Assembly: GCA_020859965.1 (NCBI GenBank)
Contig: JAJBVF010000306.1
Coordinates: 1 to 12,170, forward strand
Reading direction: 5' to 3'
Length of the DNA: 12,170 bases
Origin: Clostridiales bacterium
GTDB lineage: Bacteria; Bacillota; Clostridia; Lachnospirales; Lachnospiraceae
Numbering within the stretch: position 1 is the first letter of the stretch; each line of letters begins with the position of its first letter. Of the stretch, positions 1 to 4,763 are shown piece after piece. Position numbers and translations under genes: made by a program. The notes under the pieces are model-generated. The model saw only the letters and a program-made list of their open reading frames with translations, did no database searches and was not told the origin of the DNA.

Positions 1-145
1 GTATATAAAGTAGTCAGATAATTAAGGAAAAGGGGGTATAGGAGATAAAAGAGGAAGAGAAAGAGGTAGAGTAGTCACGAGACGCTGCGGCAACCTCAGA
101 AGCCTGCGGCAGGCATCCGCTTGTTTTTTTCTTGGCTAAAGGCGG
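1..145. other. Non-coding leader, purine-rich then repeat-bearing
   Basis: All three plus-strand frames meet a stop within the first 21 bases, and no convincing minus-strand gene enters here. Bases 25-85 are strikingly purine-rich on the plus strand (runs of A and G). From about 85 the sequence becomes a mosaic of dispersed repeats described separately. I see no gene in this stretch. Confidence 0.6.
90..137. repeat. Composite dispersed repeat (CAACCTCAG half-B, palindrome C, T-rich A)
   Basis: This block joins a CAACCTCAG start (the beginning of family B), a perfect C palindrome GCCTGCGGCAGGC at 102-114, and an A element read on the minus strand (a T run followed by CTTGGCT, 125-137). The same order and flanks (GGCAACCTCAG ... 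TCCGCTTG, T run, CTTGG) recur at 1557-1607 inside the lipoprotein gene. A composite unit of about 45 bp therefore exists in two copies with different middles. Confidence 0.7.
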
Positions 146-174
146 TTGACAATGTCCGACCTTAGGCTTATATA
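146..174 (+). promoter_or_regulatory. Putative sigma70 promoter P1
   Basis: A perfect -35 TTGACA at 146-151 lies 17 bases from a TATATA -10 at 169-174. It points toward the glycosyltransferase gene starting at 384. The call rests only on consensus and spacing. A dyad (174-197) begins at its -10, so it may be repressible. Confidence 0.6.
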
Positions 175-197
175 CTCTCATAGTTGACAAAGAGAGT
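174..197. promoter_or_regulatory. Candidate operator dyad between two promoters
   Basis: ACTCTC (174-179) is inverted as GAGAGT (192-197), with further partial symmetry toward the centre. The 24-bp dyad touches the -10 of P1 and fully covers the -35 of P2, which is the usual placement of a phage repressor or regulator site. There is no repressor gene in the window to pair with it, so the function is inferred. Confidence 0.4.
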
Positions 198-211
198 CGA
201 TGGGATATATT
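184..211 (+). promoter_or_regulatory. Putative sigma70 promoter P2
   Basis: A second perfect TTGACA (184-189) is followed after 16 bases by TATATT (206-211), again directed at the 384-2406 operon. Transcripts from P1 and P2 would carry the 23-bp tandem repeat array in their 5' leader of about 170-200 nt. Confidence 0.55.
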
Positions 212-212
212 T

Positions 213-294
213 CGCTCAGACGCCGCGAGGGCTTTCGCTCAGACGCCGCGAGGGCTTTCGCTCAGACGCCGCGAGGGCTTTCGCTCAGACGCCG
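213..294 (+). repeat. 23-bp tandem repeat, about 3.5 units, family B
   Basis: Three identical 23-bp units (213-235, 236-258, 259-281) and a partial fourth (282-294) follow one another with no spacer. Each contains the family B sequence CTCAGACGCCGCGAGGGCTT. The array lies in the untranslated leader just after promoter P2. Identical head-to-tail units suggest recent expansion by slippage or recombination. With no spacers it is not a CRISPR. Confidence 0.9.
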
Positions 295-304
295 GGTGCC
301 GCTG

Positions 305-339
305 TTTTTTCCTTGGCTTTTTCTTGGCCTGCGGCAGGC
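305..339. repeat. A-A-C repeat cluster before the glycosyltransferase
   Basis: Two A elements follow one another (305-318 and 318-329, both on the minus strand), then a C palindrome (327-339). The open frame running upstream of 384 passes through this block; its extra N-terminal residues (MACGRHRKG...) are repeat-encoded and are probably not translated. Confidence 0.7.
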
Positions 340-383
340 ATAGGAAAGGTATAAACGAAGCAAGAGTAGAAGGAGGGGTAAGG

Positions 384-1367
384 ATGTCGGAGCTAACGTA
401 CATAATGATAGAAGGTGGTCTAGGTAAAGAGTGCGCGTTTACGGCGCTGTTGAGTAAGCTAAAGGAGCGATACGGTCGAATAGTAGTAGTGACGCCGTAC
501 CCGCAGATATTCTTTGGTTCGCCGCATATAGTGGGAGTGCATCATCCGGAGGAGGCGTTTTATGACCGGATACCGCGAGATGCGCAAATACTGCATCGAG
601 AGCCGTATAAATCGCCGTATATATTTGGTAAGACGCATTTGTGTTACGAATGGGCTCGCCAGTTTGAGATTGAGTGGACGCCTGCCGACAAACCGCAGTT
701 TTTTGGGACACCGCAGTGGGAGATGGAGGCCGTGAATCTCCGGCAACAGCGTCTTCCTCGGGAATATATTCTCATCCAGTTCGCCGGTGGGCAGAGCCCG
801 CACGATGCCAACAAGCCGCGCGTTTTCCGCCCTGGCGGTCAGCGGCGGGCGTACCCTCTTAACATGGCCCAGGAATTCATCAACGCCTTCCATAAAAAGT
901 TCCCCGATGTAGGCATTGTCAACTATGCCATGATAAATGAGGAATATTGCCACCTCCAGGGCTGTATCACGCTCAACACGGCCTACTGGCACTATCCGTA
1001 TCTGCTCCGTTCTTCTCTTGGCTTTATAGCGGTTGATTCTTCCCTGCATCATATGGCAGCGGCAACGGGGACGCCGGGAGTGGTAATTTGGGGAACAACG
1101 GGTCCGGACATGCTAGGATGGGAAGGTCAGATCAACCTTTCGAATACGACGCAGCATGAAGGTCGGCCGCTGTGCCACCCGTTCGGAGACGTGAAGAATG
1201 CAGACGGGACACATTGGGTAGACCGTGATATTTTATCAACGGCGGTGCCTGTAAAGGAATTGATAGAGGCGATAAGCGGCATAATCCGCCGCTCAAACGC
1301 CGCGAGGGCAAAAGCGTGCCGCAGGCAAGGCGCCGGTTCAGCAACCTCAGGCGCCGGTTCAGCTTAA
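384..1367 (+). CDS. Glycosyltransferase family 9 (heptosyltransferase-like) protein
   Basis: A 327-residue protein of the GT-B fold, family 9, which in bacteria transfers ADP-heptose or related sugars to LPS core. Seen: an N-terminal Rossmann start GGLGKECAFTALLSKL (residues 11-26) followed by RIVVVTPYP, and the C-terminal family signature, with DSSLHHMAAATGTPGVV at 218-234 continuing to WGTTGP and LGW near 246. The ATG at 384 is chosen because AGGAGGGG lies just upstream at 371-378; an in-frame ATG at 324 falls in repeat DNA and has no such site. It is first in a plus-strand operon with the lipoprotein. The last 20 or so residues (rich in R, A, G, S) are encoded by B and C repeats and look like a read-through tail. 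Ile codons are all ATA in roughly the first 85 residues and mixed afterwards. Acceptor and donor are unknown; modification of host LPS by the phage is an inference. Confidence 0.8.
   Translation: MSELTYIMIEGGLGKECAFTALLSKLKERYGRIVVVTPYPQIFFGSPHIVGVHHPEEAFYDRIPRDAQILHREPYKSPYIFGKTHLCYEWARQFEIEWTPADKPQFFGTPQWEMEAVNLRQQRLPREYILIQFAGGQSPHDANKPRVFRPGGQRRAYPLNMAQEFINAFHKKFPDVGIVNYAMINEEYCHLQGCITLNTAYWHYPYLLRSSLGFIAVDSSLHHMAAATGTPGVVIWGTTGPDMLGWEGQINLSNTTQHEGRPLCHPFGDVKNADGTHWVDRDILSTAVPVKELIEAISGIIRRSNAARAKACRRQGAGSATSGAGSA
1292..1366 (+). repeat. B-C-B repeat cluster forming the C-terminus of the GT9 gene
   Basis: A B copy (1292-1309, CTCAAACGCCGCGAGGGC) is followed by a C element (1317-1327) and by two successive GGCGCCGGTTCAGC blocks, the second inside a B variant (1346-1366) that supplies the TAA stop. 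The block is translated in frame as the protein's tail. Confidence 0.75.
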
Positions 1368-1370
1368 GAG

Positions 1371-1412
1371 AAAGCCAAGGGAAGAGCCAGGCCCTCTTGT
1401 TTTTCCTGGGCT
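1371..1412 (+). terminator. Inverted pair of A elements after the GT9 gene
   Basis: AAGCCAAGGGAAGAG (1371-1385) is followed by its degenerate complement CTCTTG, TTTTT, CCTGGGCT (1394-1412), and an inner AAGAG/CTCTT stem is followed by a T run. This could form a weak terminator or attenuator between the glycosyltransferase and lipoprotein genes. The same left arm occurs after the SSB-like gene at 2405. Confidence 0.4.
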
Positions 1413-1420
1413 ATTCTTCC

Positions 1421-1439
1421 AAGCCTCGCGGCGATTGAG
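1421..1439 (-). repeat. Family B repeat copy just upstream of the lipoprotein RBS
   Basis: Read on the minus strand this is CTCAATCGCCGCGAGGCTT. It ends at 1439, four bases before the AGGAGGT ribosome binding site (1443-1449) of the lipoprotein gene. Confidence 0.7.
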
Positions 1440-1454
1440 AAGAGGAGGTAGACA

Positions 1455-2102
1455 ATGTGTAAGCTTACGGCGGCGGTATTTTTTCTTGGCTTAATTTGTG
1501 TTTTTTGGGTAGGATGTGCTTCAGGGGTCAGGCGCGCTAGAATGTGGCGTGCCAACGGCAACCTCAGGCGCCGCGAGAGCCGGGTCCGCTTGTTTTTTTT
1601 CTTGGTTATTTTTCTTATGCTGGGGGGGTGCGCATCCCCATTAAATCAAGGAGCCTACACGCCGATAATAGACCTTCCGCCGATACAGCCGGTAAGTGAA
1701 GACCATGAGCCGGAAGTAATTAAGTATGACAATATCCCCACGCTCGACCAGTGGGTGAAGAAGTATGTAGGGGAGGGTTGGGTTGTCATAGGCGGCGCAG
1801 CGTGGACTTGCCTGGACGACCTTCTAGTTCGGGAGGGAGAGCGGGGCTTTAGAAACAAAGCCAAAGAAGTGGGTGCGGATTTGGTTTTATGGGCAGAGCA
1901 ACCGGCAGGCCGCACTGAGACTACATATGTCCCAGTGGGCGTGCCTAACGCATCTACGGCAACCGCAACGCCATATGGGGTTATTCAAAACCCCTCCGCG
2001 CCAACGGTATACAATGTCCCAATAGGTTTTGGTCGAATTGAGCAAAAGGGTATCTTTCTTGTAAGGCCTTCCCGGCAGGAGGTAGCAAATGTATCTGAAT
2101 GA
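1455..2102 (+). CDS. Putative lipoprotein with two consecutive lipobox signal sequences
   Basis: A 215-residue protein. The start at 1455 follows AGGAGGT at 1443-1449. Residues 1-21 form a signal peptide ending in a lipobox-like VGC (Cys21). After a basic linker a second complete signal follows: RRRESRVR, then LFFFLVIFLML, then LGGC with Cys59. Both hydrophobic cores are encoded by the T-rich strand of A repeats, and the linker by a B repeat. Residues from about 65 on are soluble; GADLVLWAEQ and a Pro/Thr-rich segment with P-x-G-V motifs resemble the lipoproteins that often carry such a GAD-V module, but I do not recognise a named family. An in-frame ATG at 1542 would make only the second signal but has no clear ribosome binding site. 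Its end overlaps the SSB-like gene by 14 nt, so the two are probably translated together. A surface or exclusion role is possible but not shown. Confidence 0.65.
   Translation: MCKLTAAVFFLGLICVFWVGCASGVRRARMWRANGNLRRRESRVRLFFFLVIFLMLGGCASPLNQGAYTPIIDLPPIQPVSEDHEPEVIKYDNIPTLDQWVKKYVGEGWVVIGGAAWTCLDDLLVREGERGFRNKAKEVGADLVLWAEQPAGRTETTYVPVGVPNASTATATPYGVIQNPSAPTVYNVPIGFGRIEQKGIFLVRPSRQEVANVSE
1557..1607. repeat. Composite dispersed repeat inside the lipoprotein signal region
   Basis: This in-frame block holds GGCAACCTCAGGCGCCGCGA (family B, core 1563-1581) and then TCCGCTTG with a long T run and CTTGG (family A on the minus strand, 1593-1607). It is the second copy of the composite at 90-137. 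It encodes the basic linker and the hydrophobic core of the second signal sequence. Confidence 0.7.
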
Positions 2103-2406
2103 TGTAAAACTGATGGGCGAGGTGGGTAAAGACGTTCCGTTGAAAATTCTTGCCAATAACGGCGCGGTTCTAGATTTCACGCTTGTCACCACGGAAAATT
2201 TTAAGAATCGCAACGGCGAGATGACGACAAGGAAGGAAGCGCATCACGTAGCCGCGTTTAACAATGTGGCGAAAAATGTCGCCCCTGAGGGCAAGCTTCT
2301 TGCCGGCACGAAAGTTCTGGTTGAGGGCTTTCTGCGCTCGCATGAAGTCAACGGATATTTGCTAACCGAAGTGAGTGCGCGGCGGATTCAGACGCTTACG
2401 GCTTAA
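2089..2406 (+). CDS. Small SSB-like single-stranded DNA-binding protein (OB fold)
   Basis: A 105-residue protein resembling the N-terminal OB domain of bacterial and phage SSB. It opens MYLNDVKLMGEVGKD (the usual n-x-V-x-L-x-G-x-l-g-k-D pattern), has the central HHVAAFNNVAKNVAPEGKLLAGTKVLVEG stretch in two parts (matching the family's h-x-V-x-x-f-x-x-x-A ... k-G-x-x-V-x-V-e-G), and ends in TEVSARRIQTL. It stops directly after the OB domain, so it lacks the flexible linker and acidic DDDIPF-type tail by which cellular SSB recruits partners. Translation starts inside the end of the lipoprotein gene with AGGAGG at 2077-2082. It would coat single-stranded DNA in phage replication or recombination. 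Its pairing with a lipoprotein and a glycosyltransferase is odd for that role. Confidence 0.75.
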   Translation: MYLNDVKLMGEVGKDVPLKILANNGAVLDFTLVTTENFKNRNGEMTTRKEAHHVAAFNNVAKNVAPEGKLLAGTKVLVEGFLRSHEVNGYLLTEVSARRIQTLTA

Positions 2407-2409
2407 GAG

Positions 2410-2454
2410 AAAGCCAAGGGAAGAGACGAGTTGACCTGCTTTTTCCTTGGCTTT
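2410..2454. terminator. Hairpin of inverted A elements after the SSB-like gene
   Basis: AAAGCCAAGG (2410-2419) is the exact complement of CCTTGGCTTT (2445-2454), giving a 10-bp stem with a 25-nt loop, ending in TTTT. It lies four bases after the SSB-like stop and in a convergent gap, so it could end the plus-strand operon. The loop is long for an intrinsic terminator, so the call is tentative. Confidence 0.5.
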
Positions 2455-2467
2455 TCCATTTTAACTT

Positions 2468-2564
2468 TGCCTGCGGCACGCTGTTAAAAAGCACTAGAGC
2501 CCAGCGGCGTCTGAGCTTTTTTCCTTGGTTTTTCTCCCAAAACTAGCGCCCAGCGGCGTCTGAG
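2468..2564 (-). repeat. Repeat cluster (C, B, A, B) at the convergent gap and lysozyme 3' end
   Basis: A C-like TGCCTGCGGCA (2468-2478) is followed by two minus-strand B copies (2498-2515 and 2546-2564). These form a direct repeat of about 25 bp starting ACTAG.GCCCAGCGGCG with one difference. An A element (2517-2530) lies between them. The right-hand B copy overlaps the end of the lysozyme gene and supplies its last residues and its TAG stop. Apart from repeats and the hairpin, 2407-2542 holds nothing I recognise. Confidence 0.8.
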
Positions 2565-3028
2565 CTGGGGAACCCGTCGCGCTCGAACATTTCTTTTTCC
2601 TTGGCTCTTCTCTTGACAAGCCCCGCCAGCTTTACCCCGCCGGCGTAGACATAGTCGCCGAATTTTCCAGCGGCCACGGCATAATTGCCCTTGTTTAGCT
2701 CTTTGAAGAGCGAGCAGTTTTTGCAGTAGCTTGCGCCCAGGTTGTAGCAAAAACTAGTCAGTGCTGCTGCCATCCCACCAGTAAGAGTTACTGTTACCAG
2801 CTTGAGCATATCTTCATAATACGCCCTGGCGTCTTCGGCGAGGATCTTGTCAGCTTCTTCTTGGCTTATCCTATCGCCTTCCTTGACGCCCTCCGTGTGG
2901 CCCCAGCCGATTGTATTAACGCCGGCAGGGCATTTGTAGGCCGTCAAGCGGCAACCTTCAAACTCCATAATCAGCGAGAGGATATCGTCACGAACGTCTT
3001 CATACTCCAGATTTTTTTCTTGGCTCAT
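2543..3028 (-). CDS. Phage lysozyme (endolysin), glycoside hydrolase family 24
   Basis: A 161-residue T4/P22-type muramidase that cuts the MurNAc-GlcNAc bond of peptidoglycan. Seen: EFEGCRLTAYKCPAGVNTIG in residues 22-41, with Glu24 as the catalytic acid, Cys33 at the position of T4 Asp20 and Thr39 at that of T4 Thr26, then GWGHT. The C-terminal GLVKRRAKEKEMFERD is the usual family ending. Cys at the second position is common in P1/P22-like members, and a T4 D20C enzyme is known to stay active, so it should be functional. There is no signal or SAR segment, so release depends on the holin encoded upstream. ATG at 3028 has GGAGAG just upstream. The first residues (MSQEKN) come from an A repeat, AKEKE from another, and the last ones (SSDAAGR) from a B repeat. 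Confidence 0.92.
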   Translation of the reverse strand: MSQEKNLEYEDVRDDILSLIMEFEGCRLTAYKCPAGVNTIGWGHTEGVKEGDRISQEEADKILAEDARAYYEDMLKLVTVTLTGGMAAALTSFCYNLGASYCKNCSLFKELNKGNYAVAAGKFGDYVYAGGVKLAGLVKRRAKEKEMFERDGFPSSDAAGR

Positions 3029-3041
3029 ATTCTCTCCAGAT

Positions 3042-3060
3042 GATAATGATTCTTATTACT
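3042..3060. promoter_or_regulatory. Fur-box-like sequence upstream of the lysozyme gene
   Basis: GATAATGATTCTTATTACT matches 14 of 19 positions of the consensus GATAATGATAATCATTATC. It lies in the 47-bp gap between the terminase small subunit gene and lysozyme, within about 35 bases of the lysozyme start. AT-rich gaps give such matches by chance, so this is only a candidate. Confidence 0.2.
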
Positions 3061-3075
3061 AAACTAGGGCGTCCT

Positions 3076-3705
3076 TTAGCCTCCGGCAGGAGGCGTACCC
3101 CATCGTACAACAAGCGGCCCGTTGCTTGCCAGCTCTAGTCCGCCATCCATCCCCCAGGCGGCGCGTTCGCCCTGCTGCTTCACGCGGATAGCTTCGCCCA
3201 AAAGCTTTGCCGTACGCGCCTGTTTTTCTTCTTTGGCTTCTTTAGCCGGTCCCAGGATATCATCTTCATACCGGAGCCATTCCGTACGGTGCCGCTGGAC
3301 AATGAGCGCCCGCCGCTCCGCCTCGTCTTCCAGCGCGGCCATTTTAGCTTCTAAATCCTTCGCCGTCTCTAGGCCAGGTACGAGCTTTTCTCCCACGCGA
3401 CACTGCAATGCAATGGGGTCTGCGGCCCAGTTTTCTCTCTTGGCTAAACTGAGGATGGCCGTTTCTTTCACCCCAAAATACTCAGCGATATCGCGGGTCT
3501 TCTCCCCGATGACATATTTGCAGCGCATTTGCAGTCGTTCGCCCGCGTCCAGGTCAGCGATACCCCGCAGCCCAGTCAACGGCTCAGACGCCGCTGGGCT
3601 TAAAGGCTCCGCCGGGTTTAAGTGTGCCGCAGGCAGTTGATTATCAATATCAACGCGCGGATATTTGGGCGGGCGGCCGCGTCTCTTACTTTTTTCCTGG
3701 CTCAT
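3076..3705 (-). CDS. Putative terminase small subunit
   Basis: A 209-residue DNA-binding protein. Seen: a basic AT-hook-like KRRGRPPKYP (residues 7-16), a helix-turn-helix region at about 64-93 (YVIGEKTRDIAEYFGV, then LAKRENW), a charged helical part (115-180), and QQGERAAWGMDGG near 177-189, an ending common in phage small terminase subunits. It would recognise pac/cos DNA and bring the large subunit to it; no large subunit is in the window. The linker between hook and HTH (about 21-46, rich in Pro and Ala) is encoded by B and C repeats, and the final TPPAGG by a C-type repeat. The start overlaps the end of the holin gene by 20 bp, and both use the same A repeat DNA in different frames. It could instead be another small phage regulator with the same HTH. 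Confidence 0.65.
   Translation of the reverse strand: MSQEKSKRRGRPPKYPRVDIDNQLPAAHLNPAEPLSPAASEPLTGLRGIADLDAGERLQMRCKYVIGEKTRDIAEYFGVKETAILSLAKRENWAADPIALQCRVGEKLVPGLETAKDLEAKMAALEDEAERRALIVQRHRTEWLRYEDDILGPAKEAKEEKQARTAKLLGEAIRVKQQGERAAWGMDGGLELASNGPLVVRWGTPPAGG
3583..3635. repeat. B and C repeats inserted in frame in the terminase small subunit
   Basis: A B copy CTCAGACGCCGCTGGGCTTA (3583-3602), a related GGCTCCGCCGGGTTTAAG block, and a C element TGCCGCAGGCA (3625-3635) are arranged head to tail. Read on the minus strand they encode the Pro/Ala-rich linker between AT-hook and HTH. Confidence 0.8.
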
Positions 3706-4147
3706 TCTCTTCTAGCCTTTCTTTATACTTTGTCAACCGTTTCACTAAATGCTCCGGCACCGGCAGTCCGAATGCGGAGAGATGCGCAAGGCAGGAGAGA
3801 GCTTCGTTCACGCCAAGGTAGGCTATAAGCAGGTTCGCCAGCGAAATTCCCATTGGCAATGCGTTTGTGATGGTCTTGTCTACCTGCACAAAGATAGCGA
3901 TGGCGACCCAGTAGGCCACGAATTTGTACGCTCCGTGGCGAATTTTGTCCCCGCGAAGGGCGCAATCTCGCCAGGCGCGAGAAAAGCCAAGGATAAAGTC
4001 GGCGACAAGAAGGTAGACGAGCGCTTCAATGGCTGTTTCAGGATATCCCGCGCTCGTGAGGATAAACGACCAGAGAAGTCCGAGAGCGGCTTTGAGACCG
4101 CCCTCGGTGATGAGTTCGTTATAAAGGGTGGCGAGAAACTGGCTCAT
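3686..4147 (-). CDS. Phage holin of the Phage_holin_4 (Cph1/toxin-secretion) type
   Basis: A 153-residue membrane protein that would form the inner-membrane hole that lets the lysozyme out. Seen: hydrophobic segments at about 19-33, 39-56 (EALVYLLVADFILGF), 73-90 (KFVAYWVAIAIFVQVD) and 100-122, and between them a charged RAWRDCALRGDKIRHGAYK. The pattern D-x-x-x-G, then K-I-x-x-G-x-x-K, then a helix ending in D, is that of the family. The C-terminus is charged (KRLTKYKERLEENEPGKK), as usual for holins. It lies upstream of the terminase small subunit (20-bp overlap) and lysozyme. The ribosome binding site is weak; a long inverted repeat lies directly upstream. The A-like motif at 3983-3994 encodes ILGFSR in a membrane helix. 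Confidence 0.8.
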   Translation of the reverse strand: MSQFLATLYNELITEGGLKAALGLLWSFILTSAGYPETAIEALVYLLVADFILGFSRAWRDCALRGDKIRHGAYKFVAYWVAIAIFVQVDKTITNALPMGISLANLLIAYLGVNEALSCLAHLSAFGLPVPEHLVKRLTKYKERLEENEPGKK

Positions 4148-4164
4148 TTCGAGTGCCGGCTAAC

Positions 4165-4245
4165 CTCAAGCGCCGGTTGGGCTTAAGACAGAGCCAAAGG
4201 AAAGACAGTCTTAACCCAGCGGCGCTTGAGCTCTTTTCCCTTGGC
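4165..4245. repeat. Long imperfect inverted repeat between cement and holin genes
   Basis: The left arm 4165-4189 (CTCAAGCGCCGGTTGGGCTT plus AAGAC) and right arm 4208-4230 (GTCTTAACCCAGCGGCGCTT plus GAG) are two inverted B copies. They pair over about 23 bp with two small bulges around an 18-nt loop. A second inverted pair of A elements overlaps it (4191-4203 in the loop, 4233-4245 beyond the right arm). In minus-strand RNA this is a strong hairpin just upstream of the holin start. It lacks a clear U run on that strand, so attenuation, RNA processing or translational control are all possible. Confidence 0.75.
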
Positions 4246-4251
4246 TTATTC

Positions 4252-4722
4252 TTAGGCAGTCGCCTGATACTGCGGCTTGCCCTTGTCGATGAGCAGGTCA
4301 GTGTTATCCTGGTAGCTGCCGGTCAGGTCTTCGCGGACAATCGCGGCGAAAACGGAGCCGGTGCTGGTAGAAACGGAGGCGGCGTTAAACTCCAACTTCA
4401 TCCACGGCTTGGTCACGCCGCGCGGGATAAACCGCCAGGCAACCGTGCCGCCAGCTCTTACGGGGCCGGAAACAACCATGGAACCGGCTTCTTCTTCTTC
4501 CCCGTCCTTGCTATCCGCCTGTTTCAGGGTGAAGGTAAGGCTCTCCTCTGCAGTCAGCCCGCCGGATAAACAAATATGAATCGGGATGGGGCCTACTTGG
4601 CCGGGGTTCAGAAAACCGGTCAGGGGAATCCAGTCGGATACGCCACTGCTGACCTGGCCGCCACCGGTTTCGTCGTCCTTCGTCGCGCCGTCAAAAAATA
4701 CCAAATTGCTATCAATAATCAT
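4252..4722 (-). CDS. Capsid cement/decoration protein, Bbp16-like
   Basis: A 156-residue protein located directly downstream of the major capsid gene (41-bp gap). It begins MIIDSNLVFFDG and continues with alternating beta-rich stretches (DWIPLTGFLN, IPIHICLSGGL, LTFTLKQAD, GTVAWRFIPRGV, WMKLEFNAA, SVFAAIVRED), which fits the jelly-roll Bbp16 cement protein of BPP-1-like phages in length, start and position. Such proteins sit as dimers or trimers on the capsid surface and stabilise it. An acidic loop (DSKDGEEEEAG) lies mid-protein. AAGG eight bases upstream of the ATG serves as a modest ribosome binding site. The call rests on context plus N-terminal resemblance; no catalytic motif exists to check. 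Confidence 0.7.
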   Translation of the reverse strand: MIIDSNLVFFDGATKDDETGGGQVSSGVSDWIPLTGFLNPGQVGPIPIHICLSGGLTAEESLTFTLKQADSKDGEEEEAGSMVVSGPVRAGGTVAWRFIPRGVTKPWMKLEFNAASVSTSTGSVFAAIVREDLTGSYQDNTDLLIDKGKPQYQATA

Positions 4723-4763
4723 TTCAATACCTTATGTGTTTATGGGTTGGATTAGACAGCCAA

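Noticed and set aside
213..294. CRISPR array
   Set aside because: Units of 23 bp follow each other directly with no spacers, and no cas gene is visible.
324..383. Upstream ATG of the GT9 gene
   Set aside because: It lies in repeat DNA without a ribosome binding site, while AGGAGGGG precedes the ATG at 384.
459..1052. 197-residue minus-strand open frame opposite GT9
   Set aside because: No ribosome binding site or family resemblance; the plus-strand frame has clear GT9 motifs, so this is a shadow.
215..4230. Family B as Neisseria-type DNA uptake sequence (GCCGTCTGAA)
   Set aside because: Some B copies contain CGTCTGA, but the two middle bases vary freely (CGTTTGA, CGCCTGA, CGATTGA), which a true uptake core would not allow; the long constant flanks also differ.
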